Source: Brooklawnia sp032229645
GTDB lineage: Bacteria; Actinomycetota; Actinomycetes; Propionibacteriales; Propionibacteriaceae
DNA length: 64,000 nucleotides
Direction of reading: 5' to 3'
Assembly (NCBI GenBank): GCA_963722295.1
Contig: CAVRLB010000006.1
Coordinates: 1 to 64,000, forward strand
Shown here: positions 28,814 to 37,838 of the stretch, one piece after another
Layout: each line of letters opens with the position of its first letter
How positions within the stretch are numbered: the first letter of the stretch is position 1
Translations under genes and position numbers: made by a program
Notes under the pieces: model-generated
What the model saw: only the letters and a program-made list of their open reading frames with translations
The model's database searches: none
What the model was told of the DNA's origin: nothing

Positions 28814-30157
28814 ATGTACGACGAAGCGCCCCCTGCGCCTTCGGGCATCGATCGCACCCCACCTCAGGATTACGCCGCCGAACAGGGCGTCCTGGGTGCC
28901 ATGCTGATGAGCAAGGACGCCATCGCCGAGGTCCTGGAGGCAATCAAACCGGCCGACTTCTACCGGCCCGCGCATGAGCTCGTCTATCAGGCGATCATCG
29001 ATCTCTACGGCCGCGGCGACCCTGCAGATCCGGTCACCGTGGCGGCCGAACTCGATCGCCGCGGAGAATTGAGCAGGGTCGGGGGCCATGTCTACCTGGC
29101 CGATCTGCTCTCGTCCATCTCGGTCGCGGCCAACGCCGGCTACTACGCCCAGATCGTGCATGACAAGGCGGTGCTGCGGCGACTGGTGGACGCGTCCATC
29201 AAGATCGCCCAGCTCGGCTATGCGGGCCAAGGCGACGTCGCCGACATCGTGGACGTTGCCCAGCAGACCATCTACGAGGTCTCCGAGGGCAAGCGTTCCG
29301 AAGACTACAAGGCGCTGCGCGACCTGCTCGAACCCACCTACGACGAGATCGAGGCGATCGGCGCCCGCGGCGGCGGCCTGTCCGGCGTCCCTACCGGATT
29401 CGTGAAGCTCGACGAGTTGACCAATGGCCTGCACGGTGGCCAGATGATCATCATCGCGGCCCGCCCTGCGGTCGGTAAGTCGACGCTGGCACTGGACTTC
29501 GCTCGCTCGGCGGCCGTCAAGCACAGGCTGACCACGGCCTTCTTCAGCCTGGAGATGAGCCAGTCCGAGATCGTCATGCGATTGTTGTCGGCCGAGGCGG
29601 GCGTCATGCTGAATTCGATCCGCAACGGTGGCCTCGGCGAGGACGAATGGTCGCGCATCGTGGCCCGGACGAAGTCGTTCGAGGACGCCCCGCTGTTCAT
29701 CGACGACTCTCCCAACCTGACGATGATGGAGATCCGTGCCAAGGCCCGCCGGCTCAAGCAACGCCACGACCTGCGTTTCGTGGTGATCGACTACATGCAG
29801 CTGATGAGTTCGGGCAAGAAGGTCGAGAGTCGTCAGCTGGAGGTCTCCGAATTCAGCCGGCAGATCAAGCTGCTGGCCAAGGAACTCGATATTCCGGTGG
29901 TCGCCCTGAGCCAGCTGAACCGCGGCCCCGAGCAACGCGGCGACAAGAAGCCGATGATGAGCGACCTACGCGAATCCGGCTCACTCGAGCAGGACGCCGA
30001 CATCGTCATCCTGCTGCACCGCGAAGACCTCTACGACAAGGACAATCGTCCGGGTGAGGCGGACCTGATCATCGCCAAGCACCGCAATGGACGCACCGAC
30101 ACCGTGTCGGTCTCCTTCCAGGGGCATTTCAGCCGGTTCACCGACATGCCCGACTAG
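28814..30157 (+). CDS. dnaB: Replicative DNA helicase
   Basis: The 447-residue protein begins with the DnaB N-terminal primase-interacting domain (PPQDYAAEQGVLGAML near residue 16). The RecA-like helicase core has Walker A ARPAVGKST near 215, Walker B VVIDYMQLM near 320 and the ALSQLNRGPEQR arginine-finger region near 365. It unwinds DNA ahead of the fork as a hexamer. No intein is inserted, unlike many actinobacterial dnaB genes. The usual rpsF-ssb-rpsR-rplI neighbours are absent; a SDR gene follows. The DnaA-box cluster upstream suggests replication-linked control. Confidence 0.97.
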   Translation: MYDEAPPAPSGIDRTPPQDYAAEQGVLGAMLMSKDAIAEVLEAIKPADFYRPAHELVYQAIIDLYGRGDPADPVTVAAELDRRGELSRVGGHVYLADLLSSISVAANAGYYAQIVHDKAVLRRLVDASIKIAQLGYAGQGDVADIVDVAQQTIYEVSEGKRSEDYKALRDLLEPTYDEIEAIGARGGGLSGVPTGFVKLDELTNGLHGGQMIIIAARPAVGKSTLALDFARSAAVKHRLTTAFFSLEMSQSEIVMRLLSAEAGVMLNSIRNGGLGEDEWSRIVARTKSFEDAPLFIDDSPNLTMMEIRAKARRLKQRHDLRFVVIDYMQLMSSGKKVESRQLEVSEFSRQIKLLAKELDIPVVALSQLNRGPEQRGDKKPMMSDLRESGSLEQDADIVILLHREDLYDKDNRPGEADLIIAKHRNGRTDTVSVSFQGHFSRFTDMPD

Positions 30158-30185
30158 CCGGGCGTCGCCAACCTACGATGGCCCT

Positions 30186-31046
30186 ATGAAGACGATCGTC
30201 ATCACCGGCGCCAGCGACGGCATCGGTGCGGCAGCCGCGCGCCGGCTCAGCTCCGACGGCCACCGCGTGATCGTGGTCGGGCGTTCCCTCGAAAAGGCCT
30301 CATCCGTCGCGGTACCGATCAACGCTCCCTATCACCTGGCCGACTTCGCCGAGTTGGACGATGTCGAGCGTCTGGCCGCCGAGTTGCTCACCGAATACCC
30401 GCAGATCGATGTGCTCGCCAACAATGCCGGCGGCCTGTTCAACGACGAGCGAGCGGAGACCGTCGACGGCCACGAACTCACCTTCCAGGTCAACTACCTC
30501 GCGCCGTGGTACCTCACCTGGCTGCTGACCGACCGCTTGATCGCCTCGAAGGCGACCATCATCAATACCTCGAGCGTTGCCCACACGTCGCTCGCGCACT
30601 TCGACATCGGCGATCTGGACGCCGAGCGCAGCTTCACGCCGTCGGCCGCCTACGGCAATGCGAAACTGGCGCAACTGCTGCACATCCACGAACTGACGGC
30701 CCGCTACGGCACCAAGGGACTGTCGGCGGTCGCCTTCCACCCGGGGCTGGTGGGCACCAGTTTCGCGTCCACCTTGCAGACCGACCGGATCGGCCGGTTC
30801 TATCGGGCATTCGGTTCTCGGATGACCAGCCCTGACAAGGGAGCCGACACGCTGGTATGGCTCGCCGAGGGCCAGCCTGGCATCAACTATCCGACCGACC
30901 GCTACTACGCGAACCGCTCGGTTCATCGCACCAGCAAGACGGCAGACGACCGCGGGCTGGCGTCCGATCTGTGGCGTCGCACCGAACTCATTCTCGCCAA
31001 CCGCATTCGCCGCTTCCAGCCCGATCCGATCCGTAGCCGAACCTGA
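30186..31046 (+). CDS. Short-chain dehydrogenase/reductase
   Basis: The 286-residue enzyme has the N-terminal NAD(P)-binding TGASDGIG (residues 6-13), NNAGG near 80, and a catalytic Ser (INTSSVAHTS) and YGNAK Tyr-Lys pair near 158-162. It resembles retinol dehydrogenase/WW-oxidoreductase-like classical SDRs, whose substrates vary widely. The ATG at 30186 begins the Rossmann strand; upstream in-frame codons lie in dnaB. It follows dnaB by 28 bases and precedes cutA by 13, which suggests one transcript, though no shared role is evident. Confidence 0.85.
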   Translation: MKTIVITGASDGIGAAAARRLSSDGHRVIVVGRSLEKASSVAVPINAPYHLADFAELDDVERLAAELLTEYPQIDVLANNAGGLFNDERAETVDGHELTFQVNYLAPWYLTWLLTDRLIASKATIINTSSVAHTSLAHFDIGDLDAERSFTPSAAYGNAKLAQLLHIHELTARYGTKGLSAVAFHPGLVGTSFASTLQTDRIGRFYRAFGSRMTSPDKGADTLVWLAEGQPGINYPTDRYYANRSVHRTSKTADDRGLASDLWRRTELILANRIRRFQPDPIRSRT

Positions 31047-31059
31047 GGGAGTCGACACG

Positions 31060-31389
31060 ATGGTAACCGACTATTGCGTGGTCCTGATCACCACACCGGA
31101 CGAAGAACTCGCAAGACGCATCGGCGACCTCCTGATCGCCCGGCAACTGGGGGCCTGCGTCCAGGCCATGCCTATCGACTCCACCTATCGCTGGTCGAGC
31201 GAGATCCATCACGAGGACGAGGTCCTGCTACTCGTGAAGACGCGCACCGCCCTGCTCGATGAACTGATCGAACACGTCCGCGAGGCACACATCTACGACG
31301 CACCGGAGATCATCGCACTGCCGATCATCGGTGGATCGGCCGACTACCTCAATTGGGTGGACGATCAGACTCGCCCGGTGTACCGCTGA
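31060..31389 (+). CDS. cutA: Divalent-cation tolerance protein CutA
   Basis: A 109-residue small trimeric-fold protein with the family motifs TTPDEELARRIG near residue 11, ACVQAMPIDSTYRW near 32 and APEIIALPIIGG near 81 with the closing WVDDQT. CutA1 proteins occur across life; they have been tied to copper and other metal tolerance, but newer work questions a direct metal role. It is cytoplasmic. A GAGGGAG-like ribosome site precedes the ATG. It is the last gene of the dnaB-SDR-cutA unit and meets the convergent LacI gene. Confidence 0.92.
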   Translation: MVTDYCVVLITTPDEELARRIGDLLIARQLGACVQAMPIDSTYRWSSEIHHEDEVLLLVKTRTALLDELIEHVREAHIYDAPEIIALPIIGGSADYLNWVDDQTRPVYR

Positions 31390-31390
31390 G

Positions 31391-31413
31391 CTGAGGGTCC
31401 GCTGACCTCTCAG
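31391..31413. terminator. Bidirectional hairpin between cutA and the second LacI gene
   Basis: CTGAGGGTC (31391-31399) pairs with GACCTCTCAG (31404-31413) with one bulged base and a four-base loop. It lies between the convergent stops and overlaps the LacI stop. No T-tract is seen. Confidence 0.4.
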
Positions 31414-32468
31414 TTGGCGCCGGGAGCGATCTCACCGCTGCCGCGCTCGATCAATTGCGTGGGCACGATGATGTGCTCCGGCCCCAGTTGGTCGCCGTCG
31501 AGCTTGCGGAACATCCGTTCGGCCGCCACTCGCCCCATGCCCTGGGAATCCTGCCGAATCACTGTGACCGCCGGATCAAGCAAATCGGCCAATTCCAGGT
31601 CATCGAAGCTGATCAGCGCGACACGATGCTGCAACCCGCGGCTGTGCAAGGCCTTCAACGCGCCGATGGTGATCAGATTCTGTGAGCTGAAGACCGCGGT
31701 GGGCGGCTGATCGGAGTCCAGCAGCGCGCCCAATGCCTGCTCAGCGGCTTGGGCGCCGTCCAACCCGAGGACGATCTGTGCCTCCCCGGTGGCGATTCCC
31801 GCCTCACCGAACGCATCGAGGAATCCCTGATGTCGCTCGGCCGCAGTTCTGATGGCAGGGCGCTCGGCCAAGAAGGCGATCCGCCGATGCCCGCGTTTGA
31901 TCAGATGCCGGGTTGCCAACGCGGCGGCCTCTCTGTTGTCACTGGTCACGCAGTCGACCGCAAGACCCAAGGGCCTGCGATCGATGAAGACCATCGGCAT
32001 GCCACGGGTCAAGGCTGCGCTCAGATGGCTGACATCGGTCGATGTGGTGCCCAGAATGATGCCGTCGAGCCGACGCCGGACGAAATCCTCGACCGCCCTC
32101 GCCTCGCGGGCCGGGTCCTCATGCAGGCTGACTGCGAGGACAGCCACGCCCCGTGCCCGGGCGATGTCTTCGACCCCCCGATGAATCTCTCCGGCGAATG
32201 GGTTGTCCACGCTGCTGACCAGCAAACCCAGAGTCCTGGTGCGCCCATCGGCACGGCGCAGGCTGCCGGCGCGCATATCCACGTGATAGTCGAGCACCCG
32301 GATCGCCTCCCAGACCTTCGCTGCGGTCTCGGCGGCGACCCTGGGCTCAGCGTTGATCACCCGGGAAACGGTCTTCGTACCCACCCCGGCAAGCGCGGCG
32401 ACTTGCTTCATGGTCGTTGCCCGCCGGATTGACGCCGCCGCGTCCTCCGGCGTTGCCGAAATCACCAT
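31410..32468 (-). CDS. LacI-family transcriptional regulator of the second sugar importer
   Basis: The 352-residue protein has a LacI helix-turn-helix (TTMKQVAALAGVGTKTVSRVIN, about residues 18-39) and a sugar-binding domain of the RbsR/CcpA type. The ATG at 32468 was chosen because GGAG lies nine bases upstream and longer in-frame starts run into promoter DNA. It is divergent from an RbsACB-like transporter, and a perfect palindrome lies between them at 32531-32544. It probably represses the transporter and itself until the sugar is present. The ligand is unknown. Confidence 0.9.
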   Translation of the reverse strand: MVISATPEDAAASIRRATTMKQVAALAGVGTKTVSRVINAEPRVAAETAAKVWEAIRVLDYHVDMRAGSLRRADGRTRTLGLLVSSVDNPFAGEIHRGVEDIARARGVAVLAVSLHEDPAREARAVEDFVRRRLDGIILGTTSTDVSHLSAALTRGMPMVFIDRRPLGLAVDCVTSDNREAAALATRHLIKRGHRRIAFLAERPAIRTAAERHQGFLDAFGEAGIATGEAQIVLGLDGAQAAEQALGALLDSDQPPTAVFSSQNLITIGALKALHSRGLQHRVALISFDDLELADLLDPAVTVIRQDSQGMGRVAAERMFRKLDGDQLGPEHIIVPTQLIERGSGEIAPGAN

Positions 32469-32530
32469 GATTGCAGTCTCCTTTTCCTCTTGACAGGCCA
32501 ACGGTCCAAGCCTAACCTTACGGACAGAAG

Positions 32531-32544
32531 TGACATCGATGTCA
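32531..32544. promoter_or_regulatory. Palindromic LacI operator, TGACATCGATGTCA
   Basis: This is a perfect 14-base palindrome with a central CG, fitting LacI-family operators. It lies 63 bases from the regulator start and 93 from the transporter ATPase start, well placed to control both divergent promoters. Confidence 0.7.
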
Positions 32545-32636
32545 TCATCGACGGCACCCAGACTCCTCGCCTGTAGCGGGCGCATATCTTGGTGCTCGGC
32601 CAGCCGATGACATCGTCGTCCCGAATCGGAGGGAAA

Positions 32637-34148
32637 ATGAAACCCGAGGAACTGCGCCTGCGAATGGAGGGGATCTCCAAATCCTTCCCCGGCGTGCAGG
32701 CATTGAAGAACGCGCGACTCGAATTGCGGCCCGGTGAGGTACACGCCCTAGTCGGAGAGAACGGCGCGGGCAAGTCAACTCTCGTAAAGATCATGACCGG
32801 CATCTACCCAGATTTCGGCGGTAGCTACGAATACCTGGGCAAGCCGGTGGACTTCCGGTCGATCAGCGATGCCCAGCAGGCCGGCATCTCGATCGTCCAT
32901 CAGGAGTTGAACATGATGAGCGACCTCACGGTCGCGCAGAACATCTTCATCGGCCGGGAATCCTCGTCATTCCGGATCTCTGACCGCGACCTCAACCGCC
33001 GGGCGCAGGCGCTCATCGACGAGTTCGAGATCGGCGTCGATCCGCGGGCGCTGCTGCGCGACCTGAGCGTCGGAAAGGCGCAGATGGTCGAGATTGCCCG
33101 GGCGATGTCATTCACGGAGACCAAGGTGCTCATTCTCGACGAGCCGAGTGCGGCACTGTCCGAGGGCGAGACCATCGAACTGCTGGCCAAGATCGACCAG
33201 ATGCGCGCCAACGGCGTATCGGTGGTCTACATCTCGCATCGCATGAACGAGATCATGCAGATCACCGACCGGGTCACCGTGCTGCGCGATGGCGAATATA
33301 TCGACACGCTGGAAACCGCATCGTGCACCGTAGACGAGATCATCGAGCGGATGGTCGGCCGTCGGGTAACGAACTTGCAGAAGGAGCGCAGCGAGGTACC
33401 GGTAGACGCCGAGGTCGTACTCAGAGCCGAGCATCTGTCCTCGGCTTCGGTGAATGACGTCTCGTTCGAGCTGCGCAAGGGCGAGATCCTCGGCTTCGCC
33501 GGCCTGATCGGCGCCGGACGAACCGAGACGATGCAGATCCTGTGCGGTGCTGACCCGTGGGGAACCGGCACCGTCGAGGTCCATGGCAAGCCGCTGCACT
33601 TCTCCCATCCCAAGGAGGCGATCGAGGCCGGCATCGCCTATCTGTCAGAAGACCGAAAACGCTACGGGCTGGTGCTCGGTCTGTCGGTGACCGACAACAC
33701 CGTGTTGCCCTCCTACGACGCGCTGTCGACCGGACTCGTCGTCCGAGAGGCCGAGTGCCGCAAGGCAACGCAGCACTATGTCGACGCGATGCGCATCAAG
33801 ACGCCAAGCGTCGGCCAGATCGTCAAGAACCTCTCCGGCGGCAACCAGCAGAAGGTCGTTCTGGCGAAATGGCTGCTGCGCGATGTCGAGATCCTCATCT
33901 TTGACGAGCCCACCCGCGGCATCGATATCGGCGCACGCTCCGAGATCTACGAGATGATGCGCGGGCTGACCGCCCAAGGCAAGTCGATCATCCTCGTCTC
34001 ATCGGACCTCAACGAAATCCTCCATCTCTGTGACCGGATCGTCGTCATGTGCGAAGGCCAAGCGACCGGCGAACTCGCCATCGCCGAAGCCACCCAGGTC
34101 AAGATCATGGAACTCGCCACTCAACATCAAGCGAAGGAGCAGTCATGA
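32637..34148 (+). CDS. Sugar ABC transporter ATP-binding protein (RbsA-like)
   Basis: The 503-residue protein has two ABC domains: GENGAGKSTLVK near residue 39 and VLILDEPSAALS near 162 in the first; GLIGAGRTETMQ near 286, NLSGGNQQKVVL near 397 and LIFDEPTRG near 418 in the second. It belongs to the RbsA/XylG import family. The ATG at 32637 follows GGAGGGAAA; an upstream in-frame ATG at 32589 has no such site. It overlaps the permease by ATGA. The gene order ATPase-permease-binding protein is the RbsACB order, and the sugar is unknown. Confidence 0.93.
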   Translation: MKPEELRLRMEGISKSFPGVQALKNARLELRPGEVHALVGENGAGKSTLVKIMTGIYPDFGGSYEYLGKPVDFRSISDAQQAGISIVHQELNMMSDLTVAQNIFIGRESSSFRISDRDLNRRAQALIDEFEIGVDPRALLRDLSVGKAQMVEIARAMSFTETKVLILDEPSAALSEGETIELLAKIDQMRANGVSVVYISHRMNEIMQITDRVTVLRDGEYIDTLETASCTVDEIIERMVGRRVTNLQKERSEVPVDAEVVLRAEHLSSASVNDVSFELRKGEILGFAGLIGAGRTETMQILCGADPWGTGTVEVHGKPLHFSHPKEAIEAGIAYLSEDRKRYGLVLGLSVTDNTVLPSYDALSTGLVVREAECRKATQHYVDAMRIKTPSVGQIVKNLSGGNQQKVVLAKWLLRDVEILIFDEPTRGIDIGARSEIYEMMRGLTAQGKSIILVSSDLNEILHLCDRIVVMCEGQATGELAIAEATQVKIMELATQHQAKEQS

Positions 34149-35134
34149 GTGACACAGGAATCACCAAGCTGAAGTCGTCCCTGTCCGGCCCGGCAATGCA
34201 GCAGGTCATCGCGCTCGCGGCATTGGTCGTCCTTTACGCCTTCTTCGCAATCTTCGGCAACCACTTTCTGAGCACTGACACCTTTCTCAGCATTCTGAGC
34301 TCGTCCTACTACATCGGTTTCCTGGCCATCGGCATGACCTTCGTCATCATCACTGGCGGCATTGATCTGTCGTCCGGAACCGTGATGGTCGGTGCAGCCC
34401 TGGTCGGCGGTGTGGCCTACAACGTCTGGCACTTCCCGATCGCGCTGGCCTTGCTGATGGTGCTGCTCACCGGCGTGCTCTTCGGGCTGGGGAATGGTCT
34501 GCTGATCGGCGTGCTCAAACTGCCACCGTTCATCGCCACCCTTGGCATGCAGTTCGTCTCACTGGGCCTGTGCTCGGTGGTGGCAAAGGTCCAGACCCAG
34601 ACCTATCCGAGCCTCGGTACCCCCGATGGCATGTTCAAGAACGTCCTCTACAAGTGGGGCAGCATGCCTATGGGCGCGATCTGGCTGGTCGTCTTCTTCA
34701 TCGTCGCCTGGTTCCTGCTCACCCGCACAAAACTCGGACGCTACACCTATGCCATTGGGTCCAACGAGGAGGCCGTCACCCTGTCGGGCGTCAAGGTCTC
34801 GTACTGGAAGGTTTGGGTCTACGTCCTGAACGGCTTCTTCGCAGGCCTGGCCGGCGTGATCTACGCGGCCACCTTCAGCTCCATCACTCCGCAGACCGGC
34901 AACGGCCAGGAGATGTACGCGATCGCCGCCGCGGTCATCGGTGGCACCTCGCTGGCCGGGGGCATCGGATCGCTGTGGGGCACCGTTATCGGCGTCTTCG
35001 TGATCAGCGTTCTGAAGACCGGTCTGCTGTCGATGGAGCTTCCTGTGCAGTGGCAGCAGGTGCTGATCGGCGTCGTGGTCATCCTCGCCGTACTACTCGA
35101 CGTCATTCGAACACGAAGACTCAAGCGCTCCTGA
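34145..35134 (+). CDS. Sugar ABC transporter permease (RbsC-like)
   Basis: A 329-residue membrane protein with about ten hydrophobic stretches and the motifs GMTFVIITGGIDLSSGTVM near residue 65 and VIGGTSLAGGIGS near 265. It would act as a homodimer, as only one permease gene is present, unlike the arabinose importer. Its ATG overlaps the ATPase stop. A gap of 80 bases then precedes the binding-protein gene, which has its own strong ribosome site. Confidence 0.92.
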   Translation: MSDTGITKLKSSLSGPAMQQVIALAALVVLYAFFAIFGNHFLSTDTFLSILSSSYYIGFLAIGMTFVIITGGIDLSSGTVMVGAALVGGVAYNVWHFPIALALLMVLLTGVLFGLGNGLLIGVLKLPPFIATLGMQFVSLGLCSVVAKVQTQTYPSLGTPDGMFKNVLYKWGSMPMGAIWLVVFFIVAWFLLTRTKLGRYTYAIGSNEEAVTLSGVKVSYWKVWVYVLNGFFAGLAGVIYAATFSSITPQTGNGQEMYAIAAAVIGGTSLAGGIGSLWGTVIGVFVISVLKTGLLSMELPVQWQQVLIGVVVILAVLLDVIRTRRLKRS

Positions 35135-35214
35135 CCTGACCGGGCCACGCTGCGTTCCTTCGATATGCAGACCAACGAGAACCTAGTAAATAACCAACCA
35201 CAAGGAGAAATGCA

Positions 35215-36330
35215 ATGAGGACGAGAAGGACCCTGGCAGCAGCGCTGAGCGCGGCCGTCATGCTGGGCGCGCTTGCCGGCTGCGGAGGCAGCGGCAGCAC
35301 CTCCGACAGCTCGGGCGCCAGCGGCGACAAGCCGAAGGTGATCATCATCTCCAAGAGCTACCAGAACCAGTTCTACCAAGCGGCATTCAAAGGCGCCCAG
35401 GACGCGGCCGATGCTCTCGGCGTGGAACTGACCACCAACGGGCCGGATGCCGAAAGCAACATTCCTCAGCAGGTTGAGCAGCTGGCCTCTGCGGTGAACC
35501 AGAAGCCGGCAGCAATCGCGCTGGCCGCCAGCGACCCCAATGCCGTCCAAGACACCCTCGCACAAGCCAAGTCGGCCGGCATTCCGGTCATCGGCTTCGA
35601 CTCCGGTGTTCCGGGCGACACGTCGGGCGCCGTGGTCGCAACCGCAGCCACCGACAACGAGGCGGCAGGCGGCAATGTCGCGACCAACCTGATCGCCAAC
35701 GCCGATGTGCAGAAGAAGCTCCTCGAAGGCACCACGGACAATCCGGCCGTCATCGGTGTCCTTGCCCAGGACTCGACCTCCGGCTCGATCGTGCAGCGCG
35801 TCAACGGCTTCGTCGACACTGCCGTCACCGAACTTGAGAAGCTGCCCGGCTTGTCCGGTGCGGTTGACGTGTCCGGTCAGGAGAAGTGGACCAAGCAGTC
35901 GAGCAGTCCGGCCAAGGTGAAGATCGTGGTGACCGTGCCGCCGACCACCAGCCAGTCAGACATCCAAGCGGCCGCCACCACCGTACTGGCCACCGATGGC
36001 CTGGTCTCATTGTTCGCCGCGAATCAGGATGCGGTCAATGCCGTCATCAGCGCCACCGGTGATGCCACCGAACTGAACCGGGAATCCGGCAAGTATAAGG
36101 ACATCGCCGTCGTCGGCTTCGACGCCGGCGCTTCACAGAAGGCCGCCGTGGCATCGGGAGCGTTCCTCGGCTCGGTGACCCAGGACCCCTACCAGATGGG
36201 CTATCAAGCGGTGACGCTGGCCGTCGCGGCGGCCAATGGCGATGCCGTGGCCGATGTGGACACCGGCTCGCACTGGTACGACAAGAGCAACATCAATGAC
36301 GAGCAGATCTCGATCCTCCTCTATGACTAA
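35215..36330 (+). CDS. Sugar ABC transporter substrate-binding lipoprotein (RbsB-like)
   Basis: The 371-residue protein has a lipobox LAGCGGSG (Cys near residue 23) and a type I periplasmic-binding fold beginning VIIISKSYQNQFYQAAFKGA. The ligand pocket segments IGFDSGVPGDTSGA and VVGFDAGASQ are visible. It is somewhat longer than RbsB. AAGGAGAAATGCA precedes the ATG. It serves the two upstream transport proteins. The sugar cannot be named; ribose, allose and sugar alcohols are candidates. Its stop lies inside the first codons of the VOC gene. Confidence 0.88.
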   Translation: MRTRRTLAAALSAAVMLGALAGCGGSGSTSDSSGASGDKPKVIIISKSYQNQFYQAAFKGAQDAADALGVELTTNGPDAESNIPQQVEQLASAVNQKPAAIALAASDPNAVQDTLAQAKSAGIPVIGFDSGVPGDTSGAVVATAATDNEAAGGNVATNLIANADVQKKLLEGTTDNPAVIGVLAQDSTSGSIVQRVNGFVDTAVTELEKLPGLSGAVDVSGQEKWTKQSSSPAKVKIVVTVPPTTSQSDIQAAATTVLATDGLVSLFAANQDAVNAVISATGDATELNRESGKYKDIAVVGFDAGASQKAAVASGAFLGSVTQDPYQMGYQAVTLAVAAANGDAVADVDTGSHWYDKSNINDEQISILLYD

Positions 36331-36733
36331 TCCGCAGATGACATCGAAGAACTCGCGCCTCGATCACGCGGCCCTGGTGGTCGCCTCGTTGGACCGGTCA
36401 ACCGCGTTCTACTCGTCGCTGCTGGGGCTGGAGGTGCGCAACCGGGTGGAGCTGAGCGACCACACGATTCAGTACCTCGATAGCGGCACCGAAGTACTTC
36501 TCGAGCTGATCGCCTACCAGGCCGGTGCCGCAGGCCAACCCCTCTCGGCACCTGGGCTGCCCGCTGCACATCACCTGGCCTGGCAGGTACCGGACGCCAA
36601 TGAGTTGCGGCCGCGCATCATCGCGCTGGGCGGAAGCATCGTCTCGATGCCGGTGTTCATGCCCGAACTGCAGCAGACCTCGATGCTCATCCAAGATCCG
36701 GATGGGTTCCTCATCGAACTAGTTGAAAAGTAG
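36323..36733 (+). CDS. VOC-family (glyoxalase-like) protein
   Basis: The 136-residue protein has the paired beta-alpha-beta-beta-beta units of the vicinal oxygen chelate fold: LDHAALVVASLDRSTAFYSSLLGL near residue 12 and HHLAWQV near 83, with metal-ligand candidates His and Glu (FLIELVE at the end). Members include glyoxalase I, methylmalonyl-CoA epimerase and extradiol dioxygenases. Here it overlaps the binding-protein stop by eight bases if the ATG at 36323 is used; the ATG at 36338 is also possible. Neither has a ribosome site, implying coupling. Sitting at the end of a sugar operon, it may act on the imported compound. Confidence 0.7.
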   Translation: MTNPQMTSKNSRLDHAALVVASLDRSTAFYSSLLGLEVRNRVELSDHTIQYLDSGTEVLLELIAYQAGAAGQPLSAPGLPAAHHLAWQVPDANELRPRIIALGGSIVSMPVFMPELQQTSMLIQDPDGFLIELVEK

Positions 36734-36759
36734 CCGTCGTCAATCGACGTCGTCCATTG

Positions 36760-36800
36760 CCCCGCTGGCGAGAGCACCCCTGCTCGCCAGCGGGGCCTTC
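36760..36800. terminator. Terminator after the second sugar operon
   Basis: CCCCGCTGGCGAG (36760-36772) and CTCGCCAGCGGGG (36783-36795) form a perfect 13-base-pair stem with a ten-base loop, followed by CCTTCTC. It lies between convergent genes and may work in both directions. Confidence 0.75.
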
Positions 36801-36835
36801 TCAGCTCTTCGCCGACCTGGTATCCACCACCGTTG

Positions 36836-37780
36836 CTACTCGTAAAGCACGTAGTCAGGTACCGGCACCAGGGCGAGCACCGCCTCCGGCGACATCAGCA
36901 CACCGGAGGCCTCCACGTCTTCTTCATAGAACAGCTTGAACCCCATCTGCACGCCCGGCGGAACACCGGCGCTGACCTGCTCGTAGGTGGAGATCTTGTC
37001 GGGCGGGGCGCCAATACCGTCCACACTCTTGATCAGCACCACGCCGGGATGCGGCTGCAGTGCAGCCTCGTTGCTGATGATCGTGGGATGCAGGATGTGA
37101 TAGACCATGGCCTTGTCCGGCAGGTCATTGGCGGCCACGAGATCGGAAAGATAGCCCGCCACCTCATTGAGTTCCTCCCCGGAGGTCGATCCGAAGCTCT
37201 GCATCGGCACCTGACCGGGACCCATCGCCCACTCCGGATCGAGGGCCACACCCACATCCGGCTGCACCAGATAGCGCTCCAGCACCCGCAGTTCGTCGAG
37301 GAATCGGGATTGGCCGGGCTGGATGTCGAGCAGCAGGATCGCCCCGTGTTCACGAGCCACCGCCAGCCACTCATCGATCACGGCGGGGTCGATCCGCTCT
37401 CGCCACATGCCGTCCGGCCCGGGGAAGGGCTGCACCGTGACCGCGATGAGCTCCATCACCGGCATGATCGTCCGATCGGTGGCGTATGCGGCGCACGTCT
37501 CGTGAAGTTCGGTCATCCGCTCGTCGATCTCGCCGATGCCGAGCCTGCCCTGGCCCAGGGCTCCGGGGTATCCGACGTAGCCGCAGAGGCGATGAGCGGG
37601 CAGCAGCTGGCGTCCTCCGCCGGGCAACTGAGGTTTGGGAGTCGGTGTCGGGGTGGGCGTGGAGGTGGCCGATTGGCTGGTCACGGCGGTTTCACCGGAT
37701 CCGGACGGTTGCGGTTGCGACGATGCGCAACCCGCGACCAGCACGAGCACCCCGATCAGTACAGCGAGTCGTCTAACCAT
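36836..37780 (-). CDS. Secreted lipoprotein of unknown function
   Basis: The 314-residue protein has a signal ending VLVAGCASS (Cys near 18), then a Ser/Thr/Pro linker (TPTPTPTPKP) and a globular domain. Segments such as GYVGYPGALGQG, ILLLDIQPGQSRFLDELR and VGVALDPEW recur in a TIM-barrel-like alternation. Similar actinobacterial proteins are annotated only as putative lipoproteins; a glycosidase-like fold is a guess. It is convergent with the VOC gene and divergent from the alkyltransferase-like gene, so it is probably a single-gene unit exposed on the outer face of the membrane. Confidence 0.7.
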   Translation of the reverse strand: MVRRLAVLIGVLVLVAGCASSQPQPSGSGETAVTSQSATSTPTPTPTPKPQLPGGGRQLLPAHRLCGYVGYPGALGQGRLGIGEIDERMTELHETCAAYATDRTIMPVMELIAVTVQPFPGPDGMWRERIDPAVIDEWLAVAREHGAILLLDIQPGQSRFLDELRVLERYLVQPDVGVALDPEWAMGPGQVPMQSFGSTSGEELNEVAGYLSDLVAANDLPDKAMVYHILHPTIISNEAALQPHPGVVLIKSVDGIGAPPDKISTYEQVSAGVPPGVQMGFKLFYEEDVEASGVLMSPEAVLALVPVPDYVLYE

Positions 37781-37838
37781 GGGATCCAGTCAAGCACAGG
37801 CCCCTGACAGAACCCGGACCTATGGCAGCATCGAACTC

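Noticed and set aside
28814..30157. Intein within dnaB
   Set aside because: The helicase motifs are continuous and the length (447) is that of an uninterrupted DnaB.
32500..32520. DtxR box upstream of the second LacI gene (AAGCCTAACCTTACG)
   Set aside because: Only a half-site resembles the consensus and no iron-related gene is adjacent.
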